A stretch of DNA of 64,000 nucleotides from Hyphomicrobiales bacterium (GTDB lineage Bacteria > Pseudomonadota > Alphaproteobacteria > Rhizobiales > Rhizobiaceae): NCBI GenBank assembly GCA_900471515.1, contig UCFC01000004.1, forward strand, positions 124,001 through 188,000. Reading direction: 5' to 3'. The position numbers and the translations under genes are program-made. Shown piece after piece: positions 43,871 through 53,232 of this stretch. The notes beneath the pieces are model-generated. The model saw only the letters and a program-made list of their open reading frames with translations. It did not search any database and had not been told where the DNA came from. Within the stretch, counting starts at the first letter, position 1. Every line of letters begins with the position of its first letter.

Positions 43871-44917
43871 TCAGGCCGCCAGCGAGGCGATGTCGATGAC
43901 GAAGCGGTAGCGCACGTCGCTCTTCAGCACGCGCTCATAGGCTTCGTTGACCTGCTGGATGTTGATCGTCTCGATCTCGGCGACGATGTTGTGCTTGCCG
44001 CAGAAATCGAGCATTTCCTGGGTTTCCTTGATCGAGCCGATCATCGAGCCGGAAATGCTCTTGCGGCCGGGAACCAGCGAGAAGGCGTGGACCGGGATCG
44101 GGTTTTCGGGAACGCCGACCACCACGAAGGCGCCGTCCACCTTCACGAGGCCGAGATAGGCGTTCCAGTCGATCTCGGCGCTGACGGTGCAGATGACGAG
44201 GTCGAAGGCGCCGCGCAGCTTCGTGAAGGTTTCCGGGTCGTTGGTGGCGTAATATTCCTTGGCGCCGAGCTTCAGGCCGTCTTCCTTCTTGGAGAGCGTC
44301 TGCGAGAGCACGGTGATATCGGCACCCATAGCCGCACCGAGCTTGACGCCCATATGGCCGAGGCCGCCCATGCCGACGATCGCGACCTTCTTGCCGGGGC
44401 CGGCATTCCAGTGGCGCAGCGGCGAATAGAGCGTGATGCCGGCGCAGAGCAGGGGTGCGGAAGCGTCGAGCGGAAGGTTGTCCGGGATGGACATGACGTA
44501 ACCTTCCTTGACGACGATCGAGTCGGAATAGCCGCCCTGGGTGCGGGTGACGCCATCGGCTTCGAACTCGTTGTAGGTGCCGACGAGACCCGGCATGTAC
44601 TGTTCGCGGTCGAGATCGCGGGTGGCGCAGCCGACGCAGGAATCGACGAAGCAGCCGACGCCGACGCGGTCGCCGACCTTGAACTTGGTCACTTCGGAAC
44701 CGACAGCCGTGACGATGCCGGCGATTTCATGGCCCGGAACGATGGGGTAGACGGCGTTCTTCCACTCGTTGCGGACGGTGTGGATGTCCGAATGGCAGAT
44801 GCCGGCAAACTTGATTTCGATGACGACGTCATCCGGGTTCGGATTGCGGCGCTCGAAGGTGAAGGGCGTCAGCGGCTTGGAAGCGTCAGTCGCGGCGTAG
44901 CCTCTAGCGATAGGCAT
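43871..44917 (-). CDS. Zinc-dependent NAD(P) alcohol dehydrogenase, YahK/CAD type
   Basis: A 348-residue medium-chain dehydrogenase. The catalytic zinc ligands are visible in [17 protein letters not shown] and [12 protein letters not shown]; the Rossmann motif is [15 protein letters not shown]. It is closest to the cinnamyl-alcohol/YahK group of aldehyde reductases. The structural-zinc lobe is unusual: [21 protein letters not shown] keeps fewer than the usual four cysteines (shown within 20: [19 protein letters not shown]). Divergent from an AraC-type regulator. Confidence 0.9.
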   Translation of the reverse strand: MPIARGYAATDASKPLTPFTFERRNPNPDDVVIEIKFAGICHSDIHTVRNEWKNAVYPIVPGHEIAGIVTAVGSEVTKFKVGDRVGVGCFVDSCVGCATRDLDREQYMPGLVGTYNEFEADGVTRTQGGYSDSIVVKEGYVMSIPDNLPLDASAPLLCAGITLYSPLRHWNAGPGKKVAIVGMGGLGHMGVKLGAAMGADITVLSQTLSKKEDGLKLGAKEYYATNDPETFTKLRGAFDLVICTVSAEIDWNAYLGLVKVDGAFVVVGVPENPIPVHAFSLVPGRKSISGSMIGSIKETQEMLDFCGKHNIVAEIETINIQQVNEAYERVLKSDVRYRFVIDIASLAA

Positions 44918-45120
44918 GGGAACCATCCTTTTCGATGTGTGGGAGTTGGGGAGGCGAGTGGATGGCCGGACTATTGCGCCGAACGCTGCCGCAGCGTTAG
45001 AGCGATACTCTCAGCTTTTTGCACGATCCTGCAAATGTGAGCCTGGCGCCTGTTTGCGAAACGGAAAAGCGCCTCTAAATAAAGGCGGTATCGCTGACGC
45101 CAGACAGAAAGAGTTGCCGC

Positions 45121-46029
45121 ATGACATTGCCCTTCAATCCATACCGGGAAATCGTCGATATCGCGATGCGCTTTGCGCCCGGCGACGGCGAATTCCGGAC
45201 ATCGATCGGCAATCTTCACATCAGCCGCCGCTCCAACCCCAGCGATCCGCTGCATAGCAGCTACAAGCCCTGCTTTGCCTTTGTCCTGCAAGGCGCCAAG
45301 AGCCTTCGCCTCGGGGAGGAAACAATCAGCTACGGCACCGGCGACTATCTTCTGACCTCGCTCGATCTGCCGGTCGCCTGGCGCATCGCCGAGGCAAGCC
45401 CCGAGGTGCCGCATCTCTGTCTCGGGCTGGCGATCGATTCCGAAAAGCTGCTGGAACTCCTGAGCCGCATCGACATTCCGCGCCCCGCCGCCCATACGGA
45501 CGGGCAGCGCGGCATGACCGTCAACGTCGCGCCGCCGGAGCTTCTGGATGCTGCCGTGCGGCTCCTGCGCTTGCTCGATCGTCCGAAAGACATTCCGGCC
45601 ATGGCGCCGCTGATCGAGCAGGAAATCCTCTACCGGATCCTGACCGGCCCCGACGGGGAGCGGCTGATCAATATCGCCACCGCCGACAGCCACAGCAACA
45701 GGATCGCGCGGGCGGTGGCCTGGCTGAGGGAGAATTTCGCCCGGCCGCTGCGCATCGAGGAACTGGCCGACCATGTCAACATGAGCGCGTCCTCCTTCCA
45801 CCATCACTTCAAGTCGGTGACGGCGATGACGCCGATGCAGTATCAGAAGCAGCTTCGCCTGCACGAGGCGCGAAGGCTGATGCTGGTGGAGCGGCTGGAT
45901 GCGGGCACGGCCGGCCACCGCGTCGGCTACCAGAGCCCGTCGCAGTTCAGCCGCGAATATAGCCGCCTCTACGGCGCCTCGCCGGCGCGCGACGTGGACG
46001 GCGCGCGGGACGCGATTGCGGCGGAATAA
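45121..46029 (+). CDS. AraC family transcriptional regulator
   Basis: A 302-residue regulator with an N-terminal AraC-N domain (about 20-170, including YKPCFAFVLQGAKSLRLGEE in full form) and a C-terminal double helix-turn-helix (about 195-295: LRIEELADHVNMSASSFHHHF in part, then VGYQSPSQFSREYSRLYG). Relatives of this type commonly activate the neighbouring alcohol dehydrogenase or aldehyde reductase gene, and the divergent adh supports that. It ends one base before the convergent DUF4087 gene. Confidence 0.92.
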   Translation: MTLPFNPYREIVDIAMRFAPGDGEFRTSIGNLHISRRSNPSDPLHSSYKPCFAFVLQGAKSLRLGEETISYGTGDYLLTSLDLPVAWRIAEASPEVPHLCLGLAIDSEKLLELLSRIDIPRPAAHTDGQRGMTVNVAPPELLDAAVRLLRLLDRPKDIPAMAPLIEQEILYRILTGPDGERLINIATADSHSNRIARAVAWLRENFARPLRIEELADHVNMSASSFHHHFKSVTAMTPMQYQKQLRLHEARRLMLVERLDAGTAGHRVGYQSPSQFSREYSRLYGASPARDVDGARDAIAAE

Positions 46030-46401
46030 TCAGCCGGGAAATTTCAGGGCCTTGTCGCTGCGGCATTTCGCAAGCGGCAGCTGACGGAAGGAGAGGATGC
46101 GCGTGATGCGCTCCCTGCCGTCCGTCTCGACGCTCATGCAGGCGCAGGCATAGCCGTAATTGCCGTTGGTGCGCACATAATCGTGCTCGGAAATATCGGG
46201 TATCAGGTCCATGCCCTCGGGCTCGTCGCCGCTTCCCTGCGTCGTGATCGTCCAGGTGTTCTGCGCGTCGTCCAGCCACCAGTTGGCAGGCGTCGGGTTC
46301 TGGATCCAGCCGCAGCGGGTCTCGGCGGCAAGGGCCGGAAAGGCAAGCGCCGGAAAGGCGAGGGCAAGCGACAGGGCGGCGGCGGGCGCGGATTTCTTCA
46401 T
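46030..46401 (-). CDS. DUF4087 family exported protein
   Basis: A 123-residue protein: signal peptide (about 1-25, ALA-AE), then the DUF4087 core CGWIQNPTPANWWLDDAQNTW in part (GWIQNPTPANWWLDDAQ), with DYVRTNGNYGYACACMSV and a last Cys in AKCRSDKALKFP, giving four cysteines likely to form disulfides. It is probably periplasmic; function is unknown. Two copies of FPALA in the signal peptide are a small internal duplication. Confidence 0.82.
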   Translation of the reverse strand: MKKSAPAAALSLALAFPALAFPALAAETRCGWIQNPTPANWWLDDAQNTWTITTQGSGDEPEGMDLIPDISEHDYVRTNGNYGYACACMSVETDGRERITRILSFRQLPLAKCRSDKALKFPG

Positions 46402-46539
46402 GGGCGATTCTCCTTGCTGGCGATGCTGGCCTATCCGCCCGCCTTCGAACAGCCGAATTCCGCTGTTTCATATGAGATGAAAAAATCTCAGGATGCTTCT
46501 TGACGGGAGCCTGCGATCTGGCGCATAAACGCCACGAAC

Positions 46540-46555
46540 CGTACCGTACGGTACG
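46540..46555. promoter_or_regulatory. Perfect 16-bp palindrome upstream of the TetR gene
   Basis: CGTACCGTACGGTACG (46540-46555) is fully self-complementary and lies 19 bp before the GTG start of the TetR gene. The position fits an autoregulatory TetR operator. Confidence 0.65.
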
Positions 46556-46574
46556 TAAATGGGGAGTTGAGACC

Positions 46575-48310
<1,736 letters not shown>

Positions 48311-48360
48311 CTTGCCGACCCTCGTCATCTCTTTGCTGCACGCCTGCGGCGATGCGGGGA

Positions 48361-48403
48361 ATCGGCAAGAACAAGCTGGTCGACAAGTCGGTCAACCAAG
48401 CGG
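48361..48403 (+). repeat. Direct repeat, copy 2 (duplicated ilvC tail)
   Basis: A copy of the ilvC 3' end placed 93 bp (31 codons) downstream and in the same frame. Weaker similarity extends about 15 bp further upstream of both copies, suggesting an old tandem duplication of the gene end. Copy 2 has no start of its own and is closed by TGA at 48415-48417. Confidence 0.85.
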
Positions 48404-48424
48404 TTTTGACGATGTGATTACGAG

Positions 48425-48449
48425 AGGCCGGGGCGAAAGCTCCGGCCTT
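48425..48449 (+). terminator. Terminator of ilvC
   Basis: AGGCCGGGGC and GCTCCGGCCT pair (one G-T) around the loop GAAA and are followed by TGTCATT. It stands about 120 bp after the ilvC stop, beyond the duplicated tail. Confidence 0.6.
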
Positions 48450-48477
48450 GTCATTCGGCTTTTAAAAGACTAGGTTT

Positions 48478-48489
48478 CTGACTAGTCAG
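48478..48489 (+). promoter_or_regulatory. 12-bp palindrome overlapping the antitoxin ribosome site
   Basis: CTGACTAGTCAG is fully self-complementary and its last bases form the start of the CAGGAGAG ribosome site of the following antitoxin gene. It is probably the toxin-antitoxin autoregulation site. Confidence 0.55.
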
Positions 48490-48499
48490 GAGAGTGCCG

Positions 48500-48757
48500 A
48501 TGCGTCAGTGGCCCGTACAGGATGCGAAAGCGCGGTTCAGTGAAATGCTGGACGCGTCGCTCGAAGAAGGACCGCAGCTTGTTTCGAAGCGCGGTGAGCC
48601 GAAGGCCGTTCTGGTTTCGCTTGACGAATGGGACAGGTTGCAGAAGCGGACGAAGCCGAGCCTGAAGGATATACTTTTGGCGCCGGAGCCGCGCGCCGAA
48701 CTCGATATTCCCCAGCGTGGCCAGTGGAAGACCAGAGACATTCCGGACTTCGAATAG
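48500..48757 (+). CDS. Phd/YefM-type antitoxin
   Basis: An 85-residue protein. The N-terminal MRQWPVQDAKARFSEMLDAS and the following QLVSKRGEPKAVLVSLDEWD match the Phd/YefM DNA-binding fold; the acidic C-terminus would bind the toxin. CAGGAGAG lies 5 bp before the ATG. The PIN-domain toxin starts 2 bp after its stop. The pair is likely a horizontally mobile module inserted after ilvC. Confidence 0.9.
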   Translation: MRQWPVQDAKARFSEMLDASLEEGPQLVSKRGEPKAVLVSLDEWDRLQKRTKPSLKDILLAPEPRAELDIPQRGQWKTRDIPDFE

Positions 48758-48759
48758 CG

Positions 48760-49176
48760 ATGTATCTGCTGGACACCAATGTTCTCTCGGAGTTGAGGCG
48801 TCCGCGTCCGCATGGGGCTGTGGTGGCCTGGCTCGATTCCATTTCGAGCGACAGCATGTATGTGCCGACCGTCGTGATCGGCGAGATCCAACTCGGTATC
48901 GAACGGACAGCGGGGAACGATCCTGCCAAGGCCAGAGAGCTTTCCTCTTGGCTGCAACAAATTATCGATACGGCGCAATGCATCAGCATTGATGCGGAAA
49001 TTTTCAAGCGATGGGGAACATTGGCCCATCGGATCGGCACAAACCTGCTGGTCGACGCTCTGATCGCGGCGACCGCACTTCAGAAAAATATGACTGTCGT
49101 GACCCGCAATGTCAGCGATTTTCAGCAGTTCGGCGTCCCGGTCTTCAATCCGTTCGAATATAAATCCGGCAACTAG
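48760..49176 (+). CDS. vapC: VapC-type PIN-domain toxin
   Basis: A 138-residue PIN endoribonuclease: MYLLDTNVLSELRRPRP (first acidic residue D5), a mid-protein VIGEIQLGIERT (second acid) and NLLVDALIAATALQKNMTVVTRN in part (VDALIAATALQKNMTVVTRN; third and fourth acids). VapC toxins cut tRNA or rRNA. It is paired with the Phd-type antitoxin just upstream, a common mixed arrangement. It ends 6 bp before the convergent methyltransferase gene. Confidence 0.9.
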   Translation: MYLLDTNVLSELRRPRPHGAVVAWLDSISSDSMYVPTVVIGEIQLGIERTAGNDPAKARELSSWLQQIIDTAQCISIDAEIFKRWGTLAHRIGTNLLVDALIAATALQKNMTVVTRNVSDFQQFGVPVFNPFEYKSGN

Positions 49177-49182
49177 GCCTCT

Positions 49183-49758
49183 TCACTTTCGAGCGGCAAG
49201 ATACAGCCAGCGGGTCGGCTTTTTGTCATAACCGCCGCCATCGGCTTCGTTGATGGTGACGTTTCTCCAGCCGCCGGCAACGAGCAGTTCCTGCAGCCAT
49301 TCGCTCGAAGGATAGTTGTAATAACGCCCGAAACCGTCATGGCCTTCGGCGGTGCCGGCCTTGAAGCTTGCGTGGAAGATGCCGCCTTTCTTCAAGGCGT
49401 TGCGGATGAGGGCGAGGATGGCGGGAAGATCGGTGCGGGGCACATGCAGCAGGCTCGCCTCGGCCCAGATCCCGTCGAATTCCTCGCGCGCGGCAAGCTC
49501 CTCGAAGCGCATGACCTTCACCGGCCTGCCGACCAGCTTCTCGGCCTGCCGGGCAAGCTCGGCCGAGCCGTCTGTCGGCGTGACGTCGAAACCCCTGGAC
49601 AGCATGTAGGCGCAGTCCTGTCCGCCGCCGCAGCCGAGTTCGAGAATGCGGGCCTCTTCGGGAAGGGCGGCGAGGAAGGCATCGAGCCTTGCCGTTGGTG
49701 GTTTCCGGTCGCGCGTGGCGTAGGTCTCGGCATTGTCGTCGTAGAAGGAGGCGGTCAT
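49183..49758 (-). CDS. Class I SAM-dependent methyltransferase
   Basis: A 191-residue Rossmann-fold methyltransferase: motif I ILELGCGGGQDCAYML, an acidic strand end VTPTDGSAEL and the FDGIWAEASLLHVPRTDL motif. Substrate unknown; the size and FYDDNAETYATRDR start resemble small-molecule methyltransferases of the UbiE/tellurite-resistance group. Its ATG overlaps the stop of an upstream vapC gene by 4 bp (ATGA), making it the third gene of a vapB-vapC operon. Confidence 0.88.
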   Translation of the reverse strand: MTASFYDDNAETYATRDRKPPTARLDAFLAALPEEARILELGCGGGQDCAYMLSRGFDVTPTDGSAELARQAEKLVGRPVKVMRFEELAAREEFDGIWAEASLLHVPRTDLPAILALIRNALKKGGIFHASFKAGTAEGHDGFGRYYNYPSSEWLQELLVAGGWRNVTINEADGGGYDKKPTRWLYLAARK

Positions 49759-50132
49759 GGGTTCTTCTCGAGATAGATCACGCGCTCCAGACCTTTGAAA
49801 TGGGCGTCGAGCGTCAGCACGTCGGCATCGTGTAGTTCGGAGGTCGCATAGATAATGGCGTCCGCGAGGGCGAGTTTGCGCTTCGCGGAGACTTCGGCGG
49901 CGCGGCGGGCAAGCGTCGTGTTGAGAGGGACCACGACGCAGGTGGTGGTATAGGCGAAGAAGGAATCGACGGCTTCTTCGCCGTGTTCGCGTTCCAGCCA
50001 CTTGGTGAGTTCGAGCTGGACGATAGTGGGGACGATGCAGTTGGCTCGGTCGGGCATCTCGGCCTGCAGGCGTTCGGCAGCGGGGCCCTGGGTCAGCCAT
50101 TCGATCCAGGCGGAGCTGTCGACGACACGCAT
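49755..50132 (-). CDS. vapC: VapC-type PIN-domain toxin (second)
   Basis: A 125-residue PIN ribonuclease: MRVVDSSAWIEWLTQGP (first Asp D5), VPTIVQLELTKWLERE (Glu) and LALADAIIYATSELHDADVLTLD in part (LADAIIYATSELHDADVLT). Its ATG shares one base with the stop of the AbrB-type antitoxin gene. It belongs to a different subfamily from the VapC at 48,760. Confidence 0.9.
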   Translation of the reverse strand: MRVVDSSAWIEWLTQGPAAERLQAEMPDRANCIVPTIVQLELTKWLEREHGEEAVDSFFAYTTTCVVVPLNTTLARRAAEVSAKRKLALADAIIYATSELHDADVLTLDAHFKGLERVIYLEKNP

Positions 50133-50341
50133 CAAAGCCGGTCTTTCCGGTCGCGGTAGCCGCTTGGGTCCGCGCCTTTGGCCATGCCCTTGAGATCTGT
50201 CAGTTCAGGGACAGGGATGAGGAGCACGCCTTTTCCCTTGGGTATGAAGACGAATTCCTGTCCGGCGGACCAGTGCTGCTGTTCGCGCACTTCCTTGGGA
50301 ATGGAGATCTGGAATTTTGCGGAGAGGGTTGCCGTTGCCAT
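50132..50341 (-). CDS. vapB: AbrB/MazE-type antitoxin (VapB)
   Basis: A 69-residue swapped-hairpin DNA-binding protein: ATLSAKFQISIPKEVREQQ and EFVFIPKGKGVLLIPV are the SpoVT-AbrB signature, and the C-terminal LTDLKGMAKGADPSGYRDR is the toxin-binding tail. It is first in the operon vapB-vapC-methyltransferase. Inverted repeats flank its promoter region. Confidence 0.9.
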   Translation of the reverse strand: MATATLSAKFQISIPKEVREQQHWSAGQEFVFIPKGKGVLLIPVPELTDLKGMAKGADPSGYRDRKDRL

Positions 50342-50378
50342 TCTTACCTTCCTCCATCGATCGGCAGATAGTAAGAAT
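50340..50378 (-). promoter_or_regulatory. Inverted repeat upstream of vapB
   Basis: ATTCTTAC (50340-50347) and GTAAGAAT (50371-50378) are exact inverted repeats around the vapB ribosome site and upstream DNA. They are likely half-sites for the VapBC complex. Confidence 0.5.
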
Positions 50379-50436
50379 TCGTGCCGGGCCGGTCAATGGC
50401 GAACCATTCTCGAGGCCAGGCGATTGGTTCGGGCAT

Positions 50437-50464
50437 GAAAAAAACCGGGCACTTTGCCCGGTTT
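50437..50464 (-). terminator. Terminator of ilvE
   Basis: Read on the minus strand, AAACCGGGCAAAGTGCCCGGTT is a perfect CCGGGC/GCCCGG hairpin followed by seven T, 28 bp after the ilvE stop. Confidence 0.8.
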
Positions 50465-50491
50465 CCATTCTGTCGCATCCGAAATGTCAGA

Positions 50492-51589
50492 TCACAGAAC
50501 GCGGCGCGTCCAGCCGCGCTCGTCGTTCGTCACACCCTTCTGCAGGCTGACGAGCTGCTGGCGCAGGTCCGTGGTCAGCTTGCCGGTCTGGCCGTCGCCG
50601 ACCTTGAACTCGCCGCCGGCGTGGCGGACGAGGCCGATGCCGGCGAGCACCGCGGCGGTGCCGCAGGCGAAGGCTTCGACCAGCTTGCCGCTGGCCGCAT
50701 CAGCCTGCCATTCCTCGAAGGAATAGGGGCGCTGTTCGACACGCAGGCCCTTTTCTTCGGCCAGCACGATGACCGAGGCGCGGGTGATGCCCGGCAGGAT
50801 CGTGCCGCCGAGCGGCGGGGTGACGACCGTTCCGTCGTTCATGACGAAGAAGACGTTCATGCCGCCGAGTTCTTCGACCCAGCGATGTTCCGCAGCATCG
50901 AGGAAGACGACCTGGTCGCAATCCTTCTTGGCGGCTTCGGCCTGCGCCACAAGGCTTGCGGCATAATTGCCGCCGCATTTGGCGGCACCGGTGCCGCCGG
51001 CGGCTGCGCGGGTGTAGGTGGTCTCGACCCAGAGGGAAACGGCCTTGGCGCCGCCCTTGAAATAGGCGCCGACCGGAGAGGCGATGATGCAGAAGATATA
51101 TTCCTGGGCCGGGCGAACGCCGAGGAAGGCCTCGTTGGCAAACATGAAGGGGCGCAGGTAGAGGCTGGCGTCGCCTGAGGGAATCCAGTTCTTGTCGACG
51201 CGCACCAGCGCTTCGACCGCCTTCAGGAAGAGGTCTTCCGGCACTTCGGGCATCGCCATGCGGGCTGCCGACTGGGCGAAGCGGCGAGCGTTTTCTTCCG
51301 GGCGGAAGAGCAGGATGCGGCCGTCATCGGCCTTGTAGGCCTTCATGCCTTCGAAGATTTCCTGGGCGTAGTGCAGCACGGCGCTGGCCGGATCGAGCTC
51401 CAGCGGGCGGCGCGGCGTCACCTTCGCGTCGTGCCAGCCCTTGTCGGCGGTCCAGCGCGCCAGCACCATGTGATCGGTGAAGATCTTGCCGAAGCCGGGT
51501 GTTTCCAGTGCCTTGATGCGGTCGGCGTCGGAGACGGGAGACTTGTGGAATTCGATTGTGATTTCAGGAGAGGTCGACGTCGCGGTCAT
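50492..51589 (-). CDS. ilvE: Branched-chain amino-acid aminotransferase
   Basis: A 365-residue PLP enzyme doing the last step of valine, leucine and isoleucine synthesis. It is of the longer, eukaryote-like BCAT type: HYAQEIFEGMKAYK, YLRPFMFANEAFLGV, then TYTRAAAGGTGAAKCGGNYA (with the PLP lysine region), VFFVMNDGTVVTPPL and LPGITRASVI. The start at MTATSTSPEITIEFHK was preferred; the frame continues to 51784 without family likeness. It completes the set with ilvBH and ilvC. Confidence 0.95.
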   Translation of the reverse strand: MTATSTSPEITIEFHKSPVSDADRIKALETPGFGKIFTDHMVLARWTADKGWHDAKVTPRRPLELDPASAVLHYAQEIFEGMKAYKADDGRILLFRPEENARRFAQSAARMAMPEVPEDLFLKAVEALVRVDKNWIPSGDASLYLRPFMFANEAFLGVRPAQEYIFCIIASPVGAYFKGGAKAVSLWVETTYTRAAAGGTGAAKCGGNYAASLVAQAEAAKKDCDQVVFLDAAEHRWVEELGGMNVFFVMNDGTVVTPPLGGTILPGITRASVIVLAEEKGLRVEQRPYSFEEWQADAASGKLVEAFACGTAAVLAGIGLVRHAGGEFKVGDGQTGKLTTDLRQQLVSLQKGVTNDERGWTRRVL

Positions 51590-51887
51590 TGCTGGCACCT
51601 TGATAGTCCATTGAATAATGGCGCGCACACTACTGCCGCCGGGCCGGTTTTGGAAAGGTCTGAATGTGGCGATTTTTGTCGCGTGATCGGAGGAATAATC
51701 GCGCGATGCGGCGAGGTTCCATCGAGTGGGGCAACCGCGCCACGACGCCCGGCGCGAGAGCTTCAAGCCTGTTCGTGCAGACATGCCGATCCAAACTTGT
51801 CACGGGGACAAGAAAATAGGTCAGCATTGTTGACATAAATCGTGCTGCATGTTCAGCTGCCGATATTAGAAAATAAGAGGAAACCCC

Positions 51888-53105
51888 ATGCTGAACTGGG
51901 ACAACATGTTTGCGACGCGCTCTTCGAGGATGCGCGCTTCCGAGATCCGCGAGCTGCTGAAACTTCTCGACCGGCCGGAAATCATCTCCTTTGCCGGCGG
52001 CATTCCGGACCCGGCGCTGTTTCCGGACCAGGCGTTCAAGAAGGCCTATGCCGACATTTTCGACAGCGCGGCGGTCAATTCGGCCCTGCAATATTCCGTT
52101 TCCGAAGGTTACAAGCCGCTGCGTGAATGGCTGGTGGGGCAGATGGCGGGTCTCGGCATCCCCTGCGGGCTCGACAATGTCTTCATCGTTTCCGGTTCGC
52201 AGCAGGGGCTCGATTATCTCGGCAAGCTGTTTCTTTCGCCCAACGATACGGCGCTCGTCACCTGGCCGACCTATCTCGGCGCGCTGCAGGCCTTCAACGC
52301 CTACGAGCCCGCCTACGACCAGCTGACGCCGGGCGGCAACCGCACGCCGGGCTCCTACCGCGAGGCCGCGGCGCAGAAAGGCGGCAAGGTGAAATTCGCC
52401 TATCTCTCGGCCGAATTCTCCAATCCGACCGGCGAGACCGTCGACCGCGAGGGCCGCGAGAAGCTGCTCGATCTTGCCGACGAACTCGACATCGCCGTCA
52501 TCGAGGATGCCGCCTACCAGTCGCTGCGCTATGACGGCGAGTCGATTCCGCCGATCCTGGCGCTGGAGATTGCGCGCAAGGGCCATATCAACGAGACGCG
52601 CACGATCTATTGCGGCAGTTTCTCCAAGACGCTGGCGCCCGGCCTTCGCGTCGGCTTCATCGTCGCCAACGCGCCCGTCATCCGCAAGCTGGTGCTGATG
52701 AAGCAGGCGGCCGACCTGCATTCCTCGACCATCAACCAGATGGCGATTTGCGAAGTCGCCGAGCGCGGTTTCGATGCGCAGGTCGCCAAGATCAGGGCCG
52801 TCTACAGCCAGCGGCGCAACTGCATGCTGGCGGCGCTTGAAAAATACATGCCTGCAGGCACGAGCTGGACGAAGCCGGAAGGCGGCATGTTCATCTGGGT
52901 GACGCTGCCCGAGGGCATGGACGGCGCCGAACTGCTCGCCAGGTCGCTCGAAAGCGCCAAGGTCGCCTTCGTTCCGGGCAAGGCCTTCTTTGCCGACGGT
53001 TCGGGCGCCAATACGTTCCGCGTCAGCTTCTCCTGCGCCAACGAGACGATGATCGAGGAGGGCATCAGCCGCCTCGGCAGGCTGATCGCCAGCGAGATCG
53101 GCTGA
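51888..53105 (+). CDS. PLP-dependent aminotransferase (2-aminoadipate/LysN-like)
   Basis: A 405-residue class I aminotransferase: IISFAGGIPDPALFPDQAF at the N-terminus, QYSVSEGYKPLREWL, SGSQQGLDYLGKLF, EFSNPTGETVDREGR, DAAYQSLRYDGE and the PLP lysine in YCGSFSKTLAPGLRVGF. The family includes 2-aminoadipate and aromatic/branched-chain aminotransferases, so the substrate is not settled. It is divergent from ilvE, which allows a joint role in amino-acid exchange. Confidence 0.9.
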   Translation: MLNWDNMFATRSSRMRASEIRELLKLLDRPEIISFAGGIPDPALFPDQAFKKAYADIFDSAAVNSALQYSVSEGYKPLREWLVGQMAGLGIPCGLDNVFIVSGSQQGLDYLGKLFLSPNDTALVTWPTYLGALQAFNAYEPAYDQLTPGGNRTPGSYREAAAQKGGKVKFAYLSAEFSNPTGETVDREGREKLLDLADELDIAVIEDAAYQSLRYDGESIPPILALEIARKGHINETRTIYCGSFSKTLAPGLRVGFIVANAPVIRKLVLMKQAADLHSSTINQMAICEVAERGFDAQVAKIRAVYSQRRNCMLAALEKYMPAGTSWTKPEGGMFIWVTLPEGMDGAELLARSLESAKVAFVPGKAFFADGSGANTFRVSFSCANETMIEEGISRLGRLIASEIG

Positions 53106-53132
53106 TATAATTCAGGAACGGACGGCGATTAG

Positions 53133-53232
53133 AGAATTTCCGTTTTTCTTCGAAACACGGAAATGCTCTATCCCCTTGTTTTCGCGCAATTCCGAACGCA
53201 AAACCGCTGCACACTTTTGCTGGAATTGCTCT
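53133..53232. repeat. Rhizobial palindromic repeat, composite copy
   Basis: GAGAATTTCCG...CGGAAATGCTCT (about 53133-53170) is followed by CGCAATTCCGAACG with CAAAACCGCTGCACACTTTTG and CTGGAATTGCTCT (to 53232). The second half shares at least 33 bp with 59983-60016. Short palindromes of this wording are abundant in rhizobial intergenic DNA to my knowledge. The stop of the following reverse gene lies at its end. Confidence 0.7.

Noticed and set aside
46500..46574. Longer start for the TetR gene
   Set aside because: It would translate through the perfect palindrome and lacks a ribosome site; GTG 46575 has GGGGAG.
48361..48403. The copied ilvC tail as a separate gene or attachment site
   Set aside because: It has no start codon of its own, and no integrase or tRNA is nearby; a partial gene-end duplication is simpler.
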